From Cryptomeria japonica (Eukaryota > Streptophyta > Pinopsida > Cupressales > Cupressaceae): DNA of 64,000 nt. The notes beneath the pieces are model-generated. The model had not been told where the DNA came from. It searched no databases and was given only the letters and a program-made list of their open reading frames with translations. The position numbers and the translations under genes are program-made. The DNA lies in contig NC_081415.1 in assembly GCF_030272615.1 (NCBI RefSeq), positions 628,347,240 to 628,411,239 on the forward strand, in the 5' to 3' direction. Of the stretch, positions 47,501 to 57,040 are shown piece by piece. The stretch's first letter is position 1, and each line of letters begins with the position of its first letter.

Positions 47501-48317
47501 CGTGCAGCAGAGTGGGATCAGCACTTTACAAAACAATATAAATCCTGTACAATCGAATGTCAATGCTTTAAATCACCAAGCAATGAAACAAGAGATGTTA
47601 CAAGTACAGCGGAAGATTATTCTAGCACAACAGCAGCAACAACAACAGCAGCCACTGCATCAAAGTCAACAGTTTCGGCAACAACATTTACAGCAGTTAC
47701 AGCAGAAGCACCAACAAGCTGCTCATCTGCAGGCTCAGTTCCAGGCACAACAAATGCCACAACTTCCACAAATTAATGATATGAGCAATGATGTAAACTT
47801 AAAGCTAAAACAGACTGCCACTGTTAAGCAAACATTAATGCAGCAAAATCATTCATTAGCTCAGCGTACAGTTTATCAACAACAGCAGCAGCTGCTGCAG
47901 TTTAAGACAGGGACATCACTTTCTGTCTCTTCATCACCACTCCTCTCGACTGCTTCTCCTCAAGTCTCCCAGCAATCCTCTCCACAAATAGGTCAGCAAA
48001 ATTTAGTCACATCATCAGTTCAAGTTCAGCCTGCTAAAGTTGGAACTCCCTTGCAGCAGATGACCTCAGAAGATGCTGAAAAACAATCGTCAGCACTTTC
48101 TTCAATTTCAAATGTTGGATGTGGTCAGGGAGTTCAGCAGACAGCTACTGCAATAGCTATTGGTGCACCAGGAATTTCTGCTTCACCTTTATTAGATGGT
48201 TTTTCGCCTACCCATCCTCACAATGTTGTCAACCCGGAGCAAACCATTTCAGCTGGGCTTCTTATCGAAGACAAGTCAAGTACAGAGGAACCCCCTTTTG
48301 AGCGCTTGATAAAAGTG
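18831..48317 (+). CDS. MED15: Mediator complex subunit 15 (MED15), partial: seven exons, 3' end outside window
   Basis: MED15 is a Mediator tail subunit; its N-terminal KIX domain binds activator segments in the nucleus and links them to RNA polymerase II. Coding exons are 18831-18889, 37660-37771, 38344-38464, 38666-39808, 46121-46191, 46559-46633 and 46923-48317, all with GT/AG borders and matching phases, giving 992 codons. Residues about 8-76 form the KIX domain ([49 protein letters not shown]). Residues 80-475 are Gln-rich. Residues about 480-590 are the conserved middle region ([37 protein letters not shown]). A second Gln-rich stretch follows, then the block [20 protein letters not shown] and FERLIKV, which in Arabidopsis MED15a precedes the C-terminal domain. 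That C-terminus is absent here, so the gene runs past 64000. The start is the only in-frame ATG after an upstream stop. An extra 5' exon cannot be excluded, because the Arabidopsis N-terminus is longer. Confidence 0.88.
20513..20551. repeat. (GA)n microsatellite
   Basis: About 39 bp of GA dinucleotide with two GC interruptions, in MED15 intron 1. Confidence 0.9.
21385..21520 (-). pseudogene. RNase H-like (RVT_3 type) fragment, probably from a LINE
   Basis: The minus strand reads [20 protein letters not shown] then LASVGVDQ. This fits the end of the plant RVT_3 RNase H domain found in LINEs, where a strand (F-HV-RE-N) is followed by VAD-LA--G. Here [15 protein letters not shown] holds the pattern with N in place of the usual D. 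No RT is seen next to it, so it is a short relic. Confidence 0.4.
21807..22984 (+). mobile_element. hAT-like non-autonomous element, copy A2 (host of A1)
   Basis: Starts tagagtagccag and ends catgcaactttg, with 8-bp flanks ctctaagg (21799-21806) and cactaagg (22985-22992), 7/8 identical. Its terminal 48 bp are separated from the rest by copy A1. Without A1 it is about 594 bp. Both ends carry GTATCC-type hexamers, and there is no coding capacity. Confidence 0.75.
21855..22430 (+). mobile_element. hAT-like non-autonomous element, copy A1, nested in A2
   Basis: 576 bp from cagagtagccgg to catgcaactttg. The termini are imperfect inverted repeats (CAGAGTAGC against CAAAGTTGC). The 8-bp flanks gtatcccc (21847-21854) and gcatccct (22431-22438) differ by two transitions. 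Removing A1 and one flank restores the order seen in copy B. Confidence 0.75.
23023..23280 (+). repeat. 5' LTR of the plus-strand Copia
   Basis: Starts tattagaatattt and ends ttatttttta. TATA-like ctatatatat near 23231. Primer site follows directly. Confidence 0.85.
23495..23767 (-). repeat. Inverted extra LTR in the Copia leader
   Basis: Reverse complement of the element's own LTR over its full length: starts tgaaaaataattgg and ends ttctaata. No matching 5-bp target duplication is seen (cacca before, gtttt after). Confidence 0.8.
23990..24660 (+). pseudogene. Copia gag start, first copy
   Basis: Encodes [20 protein letters not shown] and [20 protein letters not shown], a Copia gag head, followed by gag-core text ([19 protein letters not shown]). 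The same leader plus gag segment recurs about 1.12 kb downstream. Fossil. Confidence 0.75.
24890..25960 (+). pseudogene. Copia gag, second copy, with zinc knuckle
   Basis: Near repeat of the first gag copy starting in the leader (aaattcagggttcaaatttg), then gag and a CCHC knuckle [14 protein letters not shown] near 25825-25866. This copy is continuous with protease and pol. Fossil. Confidence 0.75.
26000..26930 (+). pseudogene. Copia protease and integrase (first part)
   Basis: [15 protein letters not shown] near 26000 is the protease active site (DSGA). Integrase HHCC follows ([18 protein letters not shown], then [14 protein letters not shown]), then [12 protein letters not shown] and the catalytic core. 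Fossil. Confidence 0.85.
26926..27960 (+). pseudogene. Copia integrase end and RT start
   Basis: [20 protein letters not shown] (integrase), the [12 protein letters not shown] and [17 protein letters not shown] boxes, then RT from [20 protein letters not shown] through [20 protein letters not shown]. 344 codons in one frame. Fossil. Confidence 0.88.
27961..29160 (+). pseudogene. Copia RT palm and RNase H
   Basis: [32 protein letters not shown] and the catalytic YVDDLIITG box near 28240, then RNase H with [20 protein letters not shown] and [20 protein letters not shown]. Fossil with a few breaks. Confidence 0.88.
29197..29468 (+). repeat. 3' LTR of the plus-strand Copia
   Basis: Starts tattagaatattt after the polypurine tract and ends ttatttttca; 272 bp. 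Confidence 0.88.
29474..30187. other. Intron 1 DNA between Copia and hAT-like copy B
   Basis: No gene or repeat recognised in these 700 bp. Confidence 0.5.
30196..30774 (-). mobile_element. hAT-like non-autonomous element, copy B
   Basis: 579 bp on the minus strand relative to A1, with a perfect 8-bp duplication ctgaggcc at 30188-30195 and 30775-30782. On the plus strand it starts caaagttgcatgg and ends ccggctactctg. This is the cleanest copy and fixes the element ends and the TSD length, both typical of the hAT superfamily. Confidence 0.85.
31330..32700. repeat. Tandem array of about 310-325 bp units
   Basis: The phrase gacagaaa plus ataataagaaata-like text recurs at 31879, 32202 and 32510, each followed by ttgtgagtgctt, a tttacttggagatt-like block and cacctgagttcctgg-like text. 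A partial unit at about 31330-31476 precedes and is split from the rest by hAT-like copy C. Units are well diverged, so the array is old. Confidence 0.75.
31485..31865 (+). mobile_element. hAT-like non-autonomous element, copy C (short, diverged)
   Basis: 381 bp from cagagtagttgg to gcaacttgg with flanks ctatatat (31477-31484) and ctataaat (31866-31873), 7/8 identical. Shares the internal blocks cgtatccagccgtatcc and gtgtatgtg with A1 but lacks about 200 bp of the middle. It interrupts a tandem repeat array. Confidence 0.7.
33097..33985. repeat. 447-bp direct duplication
   Basis: Two adjacent copies (starting cttcttttcttttttgg at 33097 and 33544) share catatccaaccaactaatag, gttgcagggtgaacaaaac-like text and ttacattggtgacattggg-like text, with a few percent differences. 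Confidence 0.85.
34180..37370 (+). mobile_element. Old Ty3/Gypsy relic in MED15 intron 1
   Basis: LTR-like segments at about 34180-34480 and 36966-37370 share ordered blocks (cttagtgtcattattt, ctatgattaatgaag, attcaatactttctg-like). A primer site tggtattaaagc (initiator Met type, diverged) is at 34484-34495, and a purine tract taagtggggtgg is at 36953-36964. Between them are Gypsy fragments: [14 protein letters not shown] (protease/RT linker type) near 35810 and integrase text [20 protein letters not shown] near 36140-36210 followed by [10 protein letters not shown]. Very broken and old. It ends about 290 bp before exon 2. Confidence 0.7.
36080..36520 (+). pseudogene. Gypsy integrase C-terminal remnant
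   Basis: Reads [11 protein letters not shown], then [20 protein letters not shown], then [11 protein letters not shown]. These match the plant Gypsy integrase blocks LE-YLR, W-YNTT-HS--K-TPFEA and FEVGD-V-L in order. Fossil. Confidence 0.65.
37660..37771 (+). CDS. MED15: MED15 exon 2, KIX core
   Basis: Acceptor tatgtgcag and donor gtgtgt. Encodes [20 protein letters not shown] followed by [17 protein letters not shown], the first two helices of the KIX fold. Ends in phase 0. Confidence 0.93.
37772..38343 (+). other. MED15 intron 2
   Basis: 572 bp AT-rich intron with GT/AG ends; no repeats or genes recognised. Confidence 0.8.
38344..38464 (+). CDS. MED15: MED15 exon 3, end of KIX
   Basis: Acceptor ttctgcag and donor gtgtga. 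Encodes [19 protein letters not shown] (third KIX helix) and a Ser/Gly linker ending SSQKPLDPG. Leaves one base (phase 1) that joins GA of exon 4. Confidence 0.92.
38666..39808 (+). CDS. MED15: MED15 exon 4, Gln-rich
   Basis: Acceptor tgtggcag; encodes [18 protein letters not shown] and then about 340 residues dominated by Gln with Ser, Leu, Pro and His, as in other plant MED15 proteins (compare [17 protein letters not shown] with the Arabidopsis STALPSSMPPVSSI region). Ends [10 protein letters not shown] with donor gtaatt at 39809. CAG and CAA codons are mixed, so the tracts are not pure microsatellites. Confidence 0.92.
39939..40707 (-). mobile_element. Probable solo LTR in MED15 intron 4
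   Basis: About 769 bp flanked by tacac at 39934-39938 and 40708-40712. The termini are worn (ta... at left). A TATA-like tatatattgcat lies on the minus strand at about 40235-40246 with a GC-richer stretch upstream, as in a U3 region. The left edge (ttaagaatcaaat, accaaaatgcaca) resembles 45455-45525, which has a primer-site-like sequence beside it, supporting LTR identity. Exact ends are uncertain by a few bases. Confidence 0.5.
41070..41230. repeat. 80-bp tandem duplication
   Basis: The phrase agcaaaataagagtttaag recurs at 41115 and 41195, with gatagaaagt before each copy. Confidence 0.75.
41575..41778. repeat. 102-bp tandem duplication with AT-dinucleotide tracts
   Basis: Two units, at 41575 and 41677, share ggaagttcaaacatagcgag and gttgggagacatgatgaggt. 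They are nearly identical, and an (AT)n/(GTAT)n tract (41537-41569) precedes them. Confidence 0.85.
44791..45020. repeat. 127-bp imperfect tandem duplication
   Basis: gccactccat, ggatgcctaacacctgcca and atggagccaag recur with a 127-bp offset. GC-richer than the surrounding DNA. The block may sit inside an old LTR whose edge is the ggggacattaca near 45345, but I could not pair that edge. Confidence 0.7.
45455..45525 (-). repeat. LTR-end and primer-site scrap
   Basis: On the minus strand, an LTR end reading ttcttaaca is followed by agtagtatcaaaacttgg, close to the initiator Met tRNA primer site TGGTATCAGAGC. The LTR part resembles the left end of the solo LTR at 39939. Confidence 0.4.
45560..45835 (+). 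pseudogene. Gag-like scrap
   Basis: A short frame reads [20 protein letters not shown] then [15 protein letters not shown], resembling plant LTR gag text (L-G-A--WW---). An adjacent frame has [14 protein letters not shown]. Too short and broken for a lineage. Confidence 0.3.
46121..46191 (+). CDS. MED15: MED15 exon 5
   Basis: Acceptor gtatttccag, donor gtaaaa. Encodes [20 protein letters not shown] then YQR, matching the Arabidopsis SLDSTAQTESANGGDWQEEV segment in position and pattern. 71 nt, so it restores phase 0. Confidence 0.85.
46192..46558 (+). other. MED15 intron 5
   Basis: 367 bp, GT/AG ends, no repeats recognised. Confidence 0.8.
46559..46633 (+). CDS. MED15: MED15 exon 6
   Basis: Acceptor tcttgcag, donor gtgtgt. 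Encodes [19 protein letters not shown] then HMRSQQ, equivalent to the Arabidopsis IKSMKETYLPDLNEIYQRV helix. 75 nt, phase 0 on both sides. Confidence 0.9.
46923..48317 (+). CDS. MED15: MED15 exon 7, second Gln-rich region
   Basis: Acceptor ttgttggcag. Starts [17 protein letters not shown], continues through the middle domain ([20 protein letters not shown]) into about 330 Gln/Asn/Ser-rich residues ([20 protein letters not shown]), and ends with [39 protein letters not shown] and PPFERLIKV before donor gtttgt at 48318. These blocks match plant MED15 in order. Confidence 0.92.
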
Positions 48318-51300
48318 GTTTGTATTACTTAAACTTCAACTTAGTGTTGGAAAGGATAGAGGTGGCCTTTGTCTAGCTGCTTATTGAAATTGGTCAAGAT
48401 GGGCAACTTAAATGACAGTCTGTTCATTGTTACTGGTTAGGAAGTTTCAATTATGCTATTAGTTGGGCATTTGCAATCTTTAGTTTCAGGGGATTTTGTC
48501 CCAAAATAATAGAAGTGCATATACATCAGTCACATCCCTTAACTTTTCGGTTGGGTTTATCTTAATGCCCTTTTTTTGTTTGGAAACAATTAAATAAAGA
48601 TCAAACTGTTATATCTACTAAAGCTTGGATTTGCCAATGTAATACTAATAACTAAAGCTCCTATCAACTTGAGCTTGTGTTTTCAGATTAAAAATTTTTC
48701 CCTCTATATTTGTTTTACAAACATGAAATAAACTGTTTGCTTTGTTTTTCTTTCATTTTTCTACAAATGTATAACCATGCTTAAATATTTTGAAAGAGGT
48801 AGGTTTTCTATATCTTTTTTTCTTTGTTTTTTAATTTTATTTATAATGTGTTGTTTATAGTTCAAGCTCCACAGGCCAAACTAAAGTTAAAAAGTTTTGT
48901 GTTGTCCTTATGGAAGTATGTTGATATGATACCACTGTTTCCAAGTGGTGTGGAGTATATTTGGATTTGCCAATGGTGTGATGCTAAATATTTAAGGTAA
49001 CATAGTTGAGAGAAAACCCATTTATGCCATCAAAGCAAATGGTAGCATATATTAAGGAGCAAGTGCAAGTAGATGAACTAATATGCCATAGAGAAAATCA
49101 TTTTTTAGCCAAAAAGAAGATCAAAAGGAATGAAGCCCCCATGCCCCCATCCAATCCCAATTTTGTGGTAGAGAGCCACACGTTTTTGGCCACTCCTAAG
49201 AGTGACGAACCTACAAATAAATAAAAGACCAAAAGGTCCTTTGGAAATTACATTTCAAAATGAGACTCAAAACATTCTTGATCAACACACAACAAGATGT
49301 ATTGATGCAAATAGGTGAGCTTTCAATGCTGTTCACTCACCATATTGTAAAGAAATGCAAGGCAAAATTAATGAGATTCCAAAAAGGTACAATGGCTCCT
49401 TATTAGACAAAGAAGTCAAACTTGTAGAAGATTCGTTGAAGCCCATAAGGGATTCATGAGTCAAGACAATAGTGTCATTGTTTCCAATGGCCCCTGATCA
49501 ATGTCATAGCAATGTCCCCTAAAAATGAAATGTTTTTGAGAGTTGTAGATTTGGAGGGGCAAATTAAGGATGGCCAATTTATTACTAATATTCTTATTGC
49601 AGCCATTGAGGAAGTGAGATCCATAACATTGTTCAAGTCATAAAAAACAATGCAAAAAATTATGGAGCTATTGGATTGTTGGTCAAATGATACTATTTAC
49701 ACATCCTCTGGACACCTTGTGTAGTCCACTCTCACATTCTTAAGTTACAAAAGATTGAAAATAAAAGTGATTGAATCAAAGAGTTGTATTTAGAGACTAA
49801 GGAGATCCAAATGTTTACCACCAACCACCACATGTTACAAGGCATAGTTAGATCATTATCAAAAATTTTATATTTTAGTTTCACTTTAGTTACTTGATTT
49901 AATGTCGTAAATCACATCCTATACTATTTCACATTACATATGCCTTCCATTAGTTACAATTAAGATACTTATGCTTTTTATCCATAATCTTGATCTAAAA
50001 TATTCCTTGTTGCCACGCAGGCCCAAATTATTGATCGTTAGGTCCATTTTTTGCCTAGATGAATGCGCCCTGTGCAGATGTTCATCGCTACACACTAGAA
50101 TCCTGCAAAACCCCGTGACTGTGCTAACCTTTCGGACATTACACTTGCCGCGTTTCAGCAATTTAATGCCTCTACCAACCTGCACCAATGTCGGAAATTG
50201 TCTAACTTTGCTACATTGTCTTTAAACCTCTTACTTTTGCCTCCGATTCCAACTTTTGAACTTCATTCTTGCTTGCATTCTACCATTCTTGAACAACATT
50301 CTTGCACTCACAGGTCTCTAATATTCATACCAGCACTCTTGTTCAACTTTACACACTACTTTCTTTGCCACAGTGATATCTTAAAGCTTTATTGCAATTA
50401 TAGGAAGAACATCACTGTAACCTTGGAGATCATTGCTACTTCCTTGTTGCACTTGCAGGCTGCTCAACCTCATCTGCTTAGGGAATGGTATATCTTTGAG
50501 GTTTATTAAGTATATTATCTTGTTGTCTTGATAGCATATTGTTCATTCCATCTTTTATGTCTATTGTCGGTATCTCTGTCTTGGTTGTCTTTGGAGGTGG
50601 AAACACCAAAGTGGGGATTGACTGCGGCAAGCCCCTAGACAGCCACCGCAACCCATCTTTTTGGTATTGTTTGTAGGTGTTGGGGAGTCTTTGTGTTATT
50701 CAGTGATCTCATACCTTTCCTCATCATTTCAATAGTTTAGTTTCATTTTCAACTTTCCTTTCAATTATTTAAATTTATTGTTTAGTTGTAGTTTATTGTT
50801 CCTCAAATTTGGGATGCTGTACATGCCATTCTGTGTTTCCTATGGCATTCTTTACTCCCTGCCTGAATGGGATGCTAGCGTGGCGAAACGTCCTAGACAA
50901 AGAGTCAACCAAGCTGTTTGAGAGACCTTTGTGGTTTGTACTTTCGGTTTTATTTGAAGGTCACAATTATATTCGTATTTATTTGAGTGGAGGGATGGAA
51001 TTTGAGCTCCCGAAGGATTTGATTATCCTTCGTAACGGTTCATTTTTCCCACTACACTTGATTTTTTTTTTTAACTTAGTTACTTAAGTCGTAATTTGAT
51101 TCTAGATCCTAATTCTTCTTTAAAGTTTTCTTTTATTTTTTAATAAATTGTTGAGGATGAGACCCTTTCGAGAGGCACTCTCTAGCATGGTAATTAGCCA
51201 AACTTGGTGTGGAGACAAAGAAACACTAAGAAGACAACAAATATCAAGTGGATGATCCTAAATGACTCTTGATGGGATTGTGTGGAGTATTGTTGATGTG

Positions 51301-53342
51301 TTTTTTATGACACTCACCAACACAATAAATTATTAAGTATCCTATCCACTCTTGAACAAGGAAACCTCAAATGCTAAATAATGTGATCAAGTAAGGCTAC
51401 TCCAAGGTTTCTTTAGTCAAGTCTTGACAATGGAAATGGATAGACTCAATGAAATGATGTGATATGTTAGTATCACAAAGGGACTTATGTTTTGCTGGAA
51501 CGTGGAACACTTAACTAACTCCTCAAACAAAGAAAGATCAAAAAGGGGAAAGGGTTGAGAGAAACTAATTTAACACCCAAGGACAATGATGATAATGGAT
51601 GATGTTAGGATAGACGAATTCCTTATGGAACTACTTTCTACTTGACAAGAGATAGCTCACAACGCTATAGAAAGAATGCAATCTCCTAAGCTAGTGAAAT
51701 TTTTTCACATTGTAAACATCCATCCAAATACCCAATATTGGCGTAACTTGAACAAATATCCACAATCGAACTTAGCCACAATAACAAGGTTCAGGCTAAC
51801 CATGCAAAACAACTTGCAATCAACAAGATATAAATGGTATAAACCAAAGGAATCATCAGATATCTTTACATGCATTCACCATGATCAATGAACTTCAATT
51901 AACTTTGAGAAGTAACAAGAAACAATGCATAATGTAGAAACACAACACATAAATCCACCATATCTTCAATGAAAATCATGTATTAATTTCAACATAGTCT
52001 TGGCAAACAAGTTCAAGCTTCCTCCTCCTACTCTACCTTTATTCAGCTCCACTCTATTCTTAACTTCTGTTAACCTCCCAGTTTCTAATTATTAACCCTT
52101 ACAAATGAAAGGGCAAAACCTTTTATAGACATCCCAATTACAATTCAAGGGCTAGGATTGATTTAAATCAATGGCCAAGATTTAACAATAAAACCCTAAT
52201 TAGGGCTAGTTACAACTAACTCCTCTTTATCTAATGAGAAAATTATAACATTTTGGGCACATGTCCTTCCCTTGAATTTGGACCAATGAGAAATGAGGTT
52301 AGGTATATTCAAGAATATTTGATATAGTGCCACATGTCACTTGCTCCTCCTTTCAATGAAATAGGTTTAGTGCACTTGGACTTGTTGACATGGCATCACC
52401 TAATTGGTTGACGATGATCTGGCACCACCTCAGCATAGATATCTCTTGATACTCAACATCATCCTTCCCTTTTGACGAATTGTGATGGTTCATATTCCCA
52501 AATTGCATCATCTTGATGATCAAGTTTCTAACTTTGCTTAACTCTTCTGAAACTATCTTGTTTCCTTGATCACATTTCACTTTTCCATCTTGGCATTCGG
52601 GAATTTCTCTCTTTGTGATTCATTTCCATCCTTATGTTTGGGAATCTTGAATTACCTCTTTCTTAAACATCTTAGAATGTCTCTCCATTCTTTGTTATTC
52701 CATTCCTTACTTTTGGAATCTTGAAACATTTCTTCGCCTTGGAATGTAGACCTTGTCCTGGAATTCCCTTGATGTAGAGCTCCTTTCTTTGAATTGTTGA
52801 GTTCCTTGGTGTAATTCCTGCCTTCCTTATAGTGTGATCCTTGCCTTGATACCATCATCCTCTTGATATTTTGGATACCCTTAACCTTGATCTTTGATTT
52901 CCAAAGGAAATCCAAGGTTGTCATGAATTCTTCCTTTTACAGCAATCCTGCCCATTCCTTTGGTGATTTTCTTGGAATTTTCTTGAAATTGTTTATCTTT
53001 TCTTTGATTTTTTTCTCCTTGTTTGTATGTTGCCATAGAGTCCTTTGTTGTATCTTCATCTTCTCCATCAATGTCTTGATCTTTGAACTAGCATCCCAAC
53101 TTCATCCTTGTTGTGTCTTGAACTTGAATTCCTTCCTTGAAGTGTGGATATTGATGTGTAAGTCCTTCTTCATGATGTTGAGTTCTCCCTGTTGTTGTTG
53201 AACCTTTCATCTGCATGGTTGAGCCCTCTTCATCCTTCCATCCACTTCCTTGCAATCATTCGTTGTATCAGACCTGAAAAGACAAAGGAAATACCTTAGA
53301 TTATAATCACGAATGAAAAGTAATGTTAGCAAAATGCAAGGG
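48318..53342 (+). other. MED15 intron 7, first part
   Basis: No exon of MED15 and no gene recognised. An open frame at 49006-49224 (MRENPFMPSKQMVAYIKEQV) and one at 50809-51087 look coding-like in places but match no family I know. 52440-53220 is strongly pyrimidine-biased (ccttgatcttgaattcc-type phrases), low complexity. The whole stretch is probably repeat-derived. Confidence 0.5.
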
Positions 53343-53614
53343 GATCATGATGATAAAAAATGGAATTCAAATGCTTGCAATCCTATTAATGTTGAAGATC
53401 TATAAAGAATATGCATGACAATCCTTTCTCCAAATATTATGAAATGAATCAGAATGTCACTACCAATTCGCCAATCATGATCATGATGATAAAAAATGGA
53501 ATTCAAATGCTTGCAATCCTATTAATGTTGAAGATCTATAAAGAATATGCATGACAATCCTTTCTCCAAATATTATGAAATGAATCAGAATGTCACTACC
53601 AATTCACCAATCAT
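53343..53614. repeat. 136-bp near-perfect tandem duplication
   Basis: Two units, starting gatcatgatgataaaaaatg at 53343 and 53479, differ at only a few bases (for example aattcgccaatc versus aattcaccaatc), so the duplication is recent. Confidence 0.9.
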
Positions 53615-54716
53615 GCATCTCAAACCCGTCCGAACCTGAAACTGATATTTCTGGATGTACAATTCTGGAAATGACATACTGATGTTTCAAGTTTGTAAAT
53701 GCATAAATGGTGAAGGACTTTTTCAGGTCTGCTTGCCATCAACTTCCTCCTCTCTTAAAATTTGCCTTTCCCTTTAGGTCTAGGTCTGAAAATGTCCTAA
53801 TCTGCCCTTTTCACCAGGTATGCTAAAATGCACTTCAGATGTGCCTTAATTCTGATCTTGATTTACTTCATATCTACCTTATTTGCACTCCAGGTCTGCT
53901 TATAGTTTGTTGGAAATGTTTTGAATGAATTGATGTTTGAAATGGAGTTCATTGACCCTCATGAGGTCAGCCTAATTGAAATTTAAATTGTTTTTTCCTT
54001 TTACCTTATAAGGCTGACTTGCTATTCTTTTTGTCAATGGTGGCTCATCCCTTAGGCTGACTTGCAACATGTTACCAAACCAACTCGTGGGTGGAATTGA
54101 GGAAGGGGAAGGCAATCAATTTAGAGCAGAATTGTATGTAGGAGAGGAAATTCTGCCCTCCATCCTCTTAACCCTGGCTGACTTGCTATGTTTTTTATCA
54201 TCTAATGGGTGCGATTTAGAGGTGGTCAAGAAAATTTGTTTGAGCTGGGCCGGATTGCAAAGTAGAGAGAAGATTTGCAAGGTGAGTAGGAAATTTGCAA
54301 GGTGTGAATGCAATTCCTCATCTTGAGCGCATTTCTTATGTTAGGAAATTACTTCTTGAAGAGCACAAATTAGAGATAGGGAAGAAATTTACTAAGTGCA
54401 ATTTCATATTCTTCAAGGAAATAAGCGCATTTTCACTATAGACAGGAAATCTTGAAGTGGGATTTGACATATGACAAGAAATTATGGGCTTGATTTCACC
54501 TTTGACAAGGAATTTGTAATGTTTTGAAAGGAGATTTTAAGTGCACTTGAGATACTAAGAGGAAATTTCCTTCTTAAGGGTTTTCACAAAATCTTCTCTA
54601 TTTTCTTATACTGTCAAGGTGGGATTATCCTACATTTTTCCTTGTCAAGATTGTCACATCCTTAAGATTTTCCACCATTTTCCACACTTAGCATTTTAAC
54701 TCGACAATTTTCCTAA
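53615..54716. other. Intron 7 DNA left of the chromovirus
   Basis: Non-coding; contains phrases aggtctg and ggctgacttgc several times, probably an older repeat that served as the insertion target. No gene seen. Confidence 0.45.
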
Positions 54717-54721
54717 CAACT

Positions 54722-55463
54722 TGATGCAGGAGCATCCCTGGTTCATAGCAATCTTGTATCAACCAAAAACATTTTCTTTTTTGTTTGTAGTTTCAGTTTT
54801 TCTTTTTGTGTGTCCCGGTTCTGGCACATCGGTTTCCTGTGGAGTTGGATTCTTCTTGAAGACTTGATCACCCTGCTTGCTTTCTAACCGCATCTCATTT
54901 GGATCACTTTTCGACAAGTTATCGCTATCGGTTTTCCTCGATAGTTTCTTGTTACCGGTTGCTTGAGACCTATTTTGGTGATCTATCGGAATCCATTCCG
55001 ATGCTTGCGGAGCCTTGGACGTTGATCTCGATGTTTCTTGACGTGTGGCTGACCTTCTACGTTTCATCCTTTGGGATTTTCCGAAGGCCGACCTCATTCA
55101 TTTCTGCACGTTAGGGTTTTGATCCTTTTGGGCCGACCTGATCCTTTGGATCAATATATATATATATATTTGTAATCATGCTTTGCAATGTAATCAATCA
55201 ATTCGGAGAAAAGAGTATCAGATAGATAGTGCTTAGAAGATAGATCTTTCGATTCAAGGTCCCTATGAGACCTATTCTACTAGGCTTGTGTGCCGGTATG
55301 TTGTAACCCGGTTGTTGCCAGTTGGATGTATTTGACTTTCATGCAATAAAACAATATGTTCTGCATTTGCCTCCATCATATATGTGTGTTTCCATTGTGT
55401 TAACTCTTGCTGACTGGTTTGGACTGATCTCTTCAAGGTCCCTCCTCGCCAGTGGCTGCTTCA
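54722..55463 (+). repeat. 5' LTR of the chromovirus
   Basis: Starts tgatgcaggagcatcc and ends gtggctgcttca. TATA-like atcaatatatatatat near 55149. Confidence 0.92.
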
Positions 55464-55570
55464 AGTGGTATCAGAGCGAAGTTTGTTCCGGAGGTTGCGT
55501 GTCCTGATTTTTGTTGTAGGGTGGCGGATTGCGGATCTGAATTGCAATTGCAGAGGACTAGTGTGAATCG

Positions 55571-56992
55571 ATGGCGCAAAGAGGAACTAGGAATGGTGGA
55601 GTGCGTGGGAATGCAGACCCCTCTATAATGGAGATGTTGCGAGGAATAGCAGCCCGGTTAGAAGCTGTGGAGACAGCCCAGAGAAGAGGGCGACATGTTG
55701 AGGATGTGAGCGAAGATGAAGGAGAAGAAGCTCCGGCAGAACAAGTAAACCTACTGATAGTTGATCCAGAGGAGGAAAGGTTTTTAAGGGTTTTGAGTAG
55801 GGCGAACACTAAACCTCATTTTACCCCACTAGAATATGATGGGAAGTTAGATTCAGATGAATTATTGGATTGGACCTGGGAGATGGAGAAATATTTTGAT
55901 TTTGAAAATACTGCAAAAGAGAGGAAGGTGAAGTATGCCTGTACCCGATTGAAGGGTCATGCATCTCTTTGGTGGGAGCACTTGCAAGTTGATAGGCAAA
56001 GAAGAGGTAAAGAAAAGATTAAGACATGGGATAGGATGATTGCTAAGTTAAAATCAAAGTTTGTCATGACAAATTATCAAGTAGATCTGTTCCGGAAGTT
56101 GCAGAACCTGAGACATAAGGAATCTAGTGTGAAGGAGTACACCGAAACATTTTACAAGTTGAACATCAGATCCGGACATGATGATGAAATTGAACAAATT
56201 GCAAGATATTTGAACGGATTGCGGATGTCTATACAAGATGAACTCAGTATGATCAAATTAGAGAGTGTTGAAGAGGCTTATCAGTATGCAATAAAGGTTG
56301 AAGAGAAATTGAATAAAAGGCATGAGCAGAGACAGAGAGGTAGAGGTGGAAGGTTTACCGGAGGAAGAGGAACCAGTACGGATCAGAACAAGGACAAGGA
56401 AGTAAGCAAAGAAGGTAGTTCATACCGGAAGGATGATAGAAATTTCTACCCGAGGAGAGAACCGGATGGTTACCGGAATGAGAACTTTGGAAGGCAAGAC
56501 AAAAGGACATTCAAAAGAACTTGTTTTAAATATGGAGGAGAAGGACACTGTGCATTTGAATGTAAGAAGTTAGAAACTACCGGAAGAGCGGCAGTGGTGG
56601 AAGAGAACCCCACCGGATCAAACAATAAACCGAAAGATGGAGAACTGTTGATGATGAGGAGAGCTTTGTATCATACCAGAGAAGATAAAGAACCCTTACA
56701 GAGGAAGAACCTGTTCAAGACCAGATGTAAGGTATCCGGTAAGTGTTGTAAAGTTGTTATTGATAGTGGTAGTTCGGATAATCTTGTTTCAGAAGAGATG
56801 GTGAATAAGTTGAAATTGGAGAGATTGAAACACCCTAAGCCTTACCAGATAGTATGGATTCAGGATGAACATAAGTTGTTAGTAAGTGAACAGTGCTTAG
56901 TAAAATTGAAAATTGGGAATTATCATGATGAAGTTTTGTGTGATATTATGCCTATGGACAGCTGTCATCTTTTGTTGGGAAAACCTTGGTAG
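55571..56992 (+). pseudogene. Chromovirus gag and protease
   Basis: One 473-codon frame from ATG at 55571 (MAQRGTRNGGVRGNADPSIM). Contains the gag core (LKGHASLWWEHLQVDRQRRG, RKLQNLRHKESSVKEYTETF), a basic Arg/Gly stretch, a knuckle CFKYGGEGHCAFEC with Y-G in place of C-K, and the aspartic protease box VVIDSGSSDNLVSEEMV. Part of a fossil element. Confidence 0.88.
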
Positions 56993-57040
56993 TTTGATAG
57001 ACAAGCAATACATGATGGAAGGAAGAATACATACACTATT

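Noticed and set aside
52440-53220. Minus-strand frames (for example 52652-52924) with Lys/Glu/Asn-rich text
   Set aside because: The region is a pyrimidine-biased low-complexity stretch; such composition yields frames by chance.
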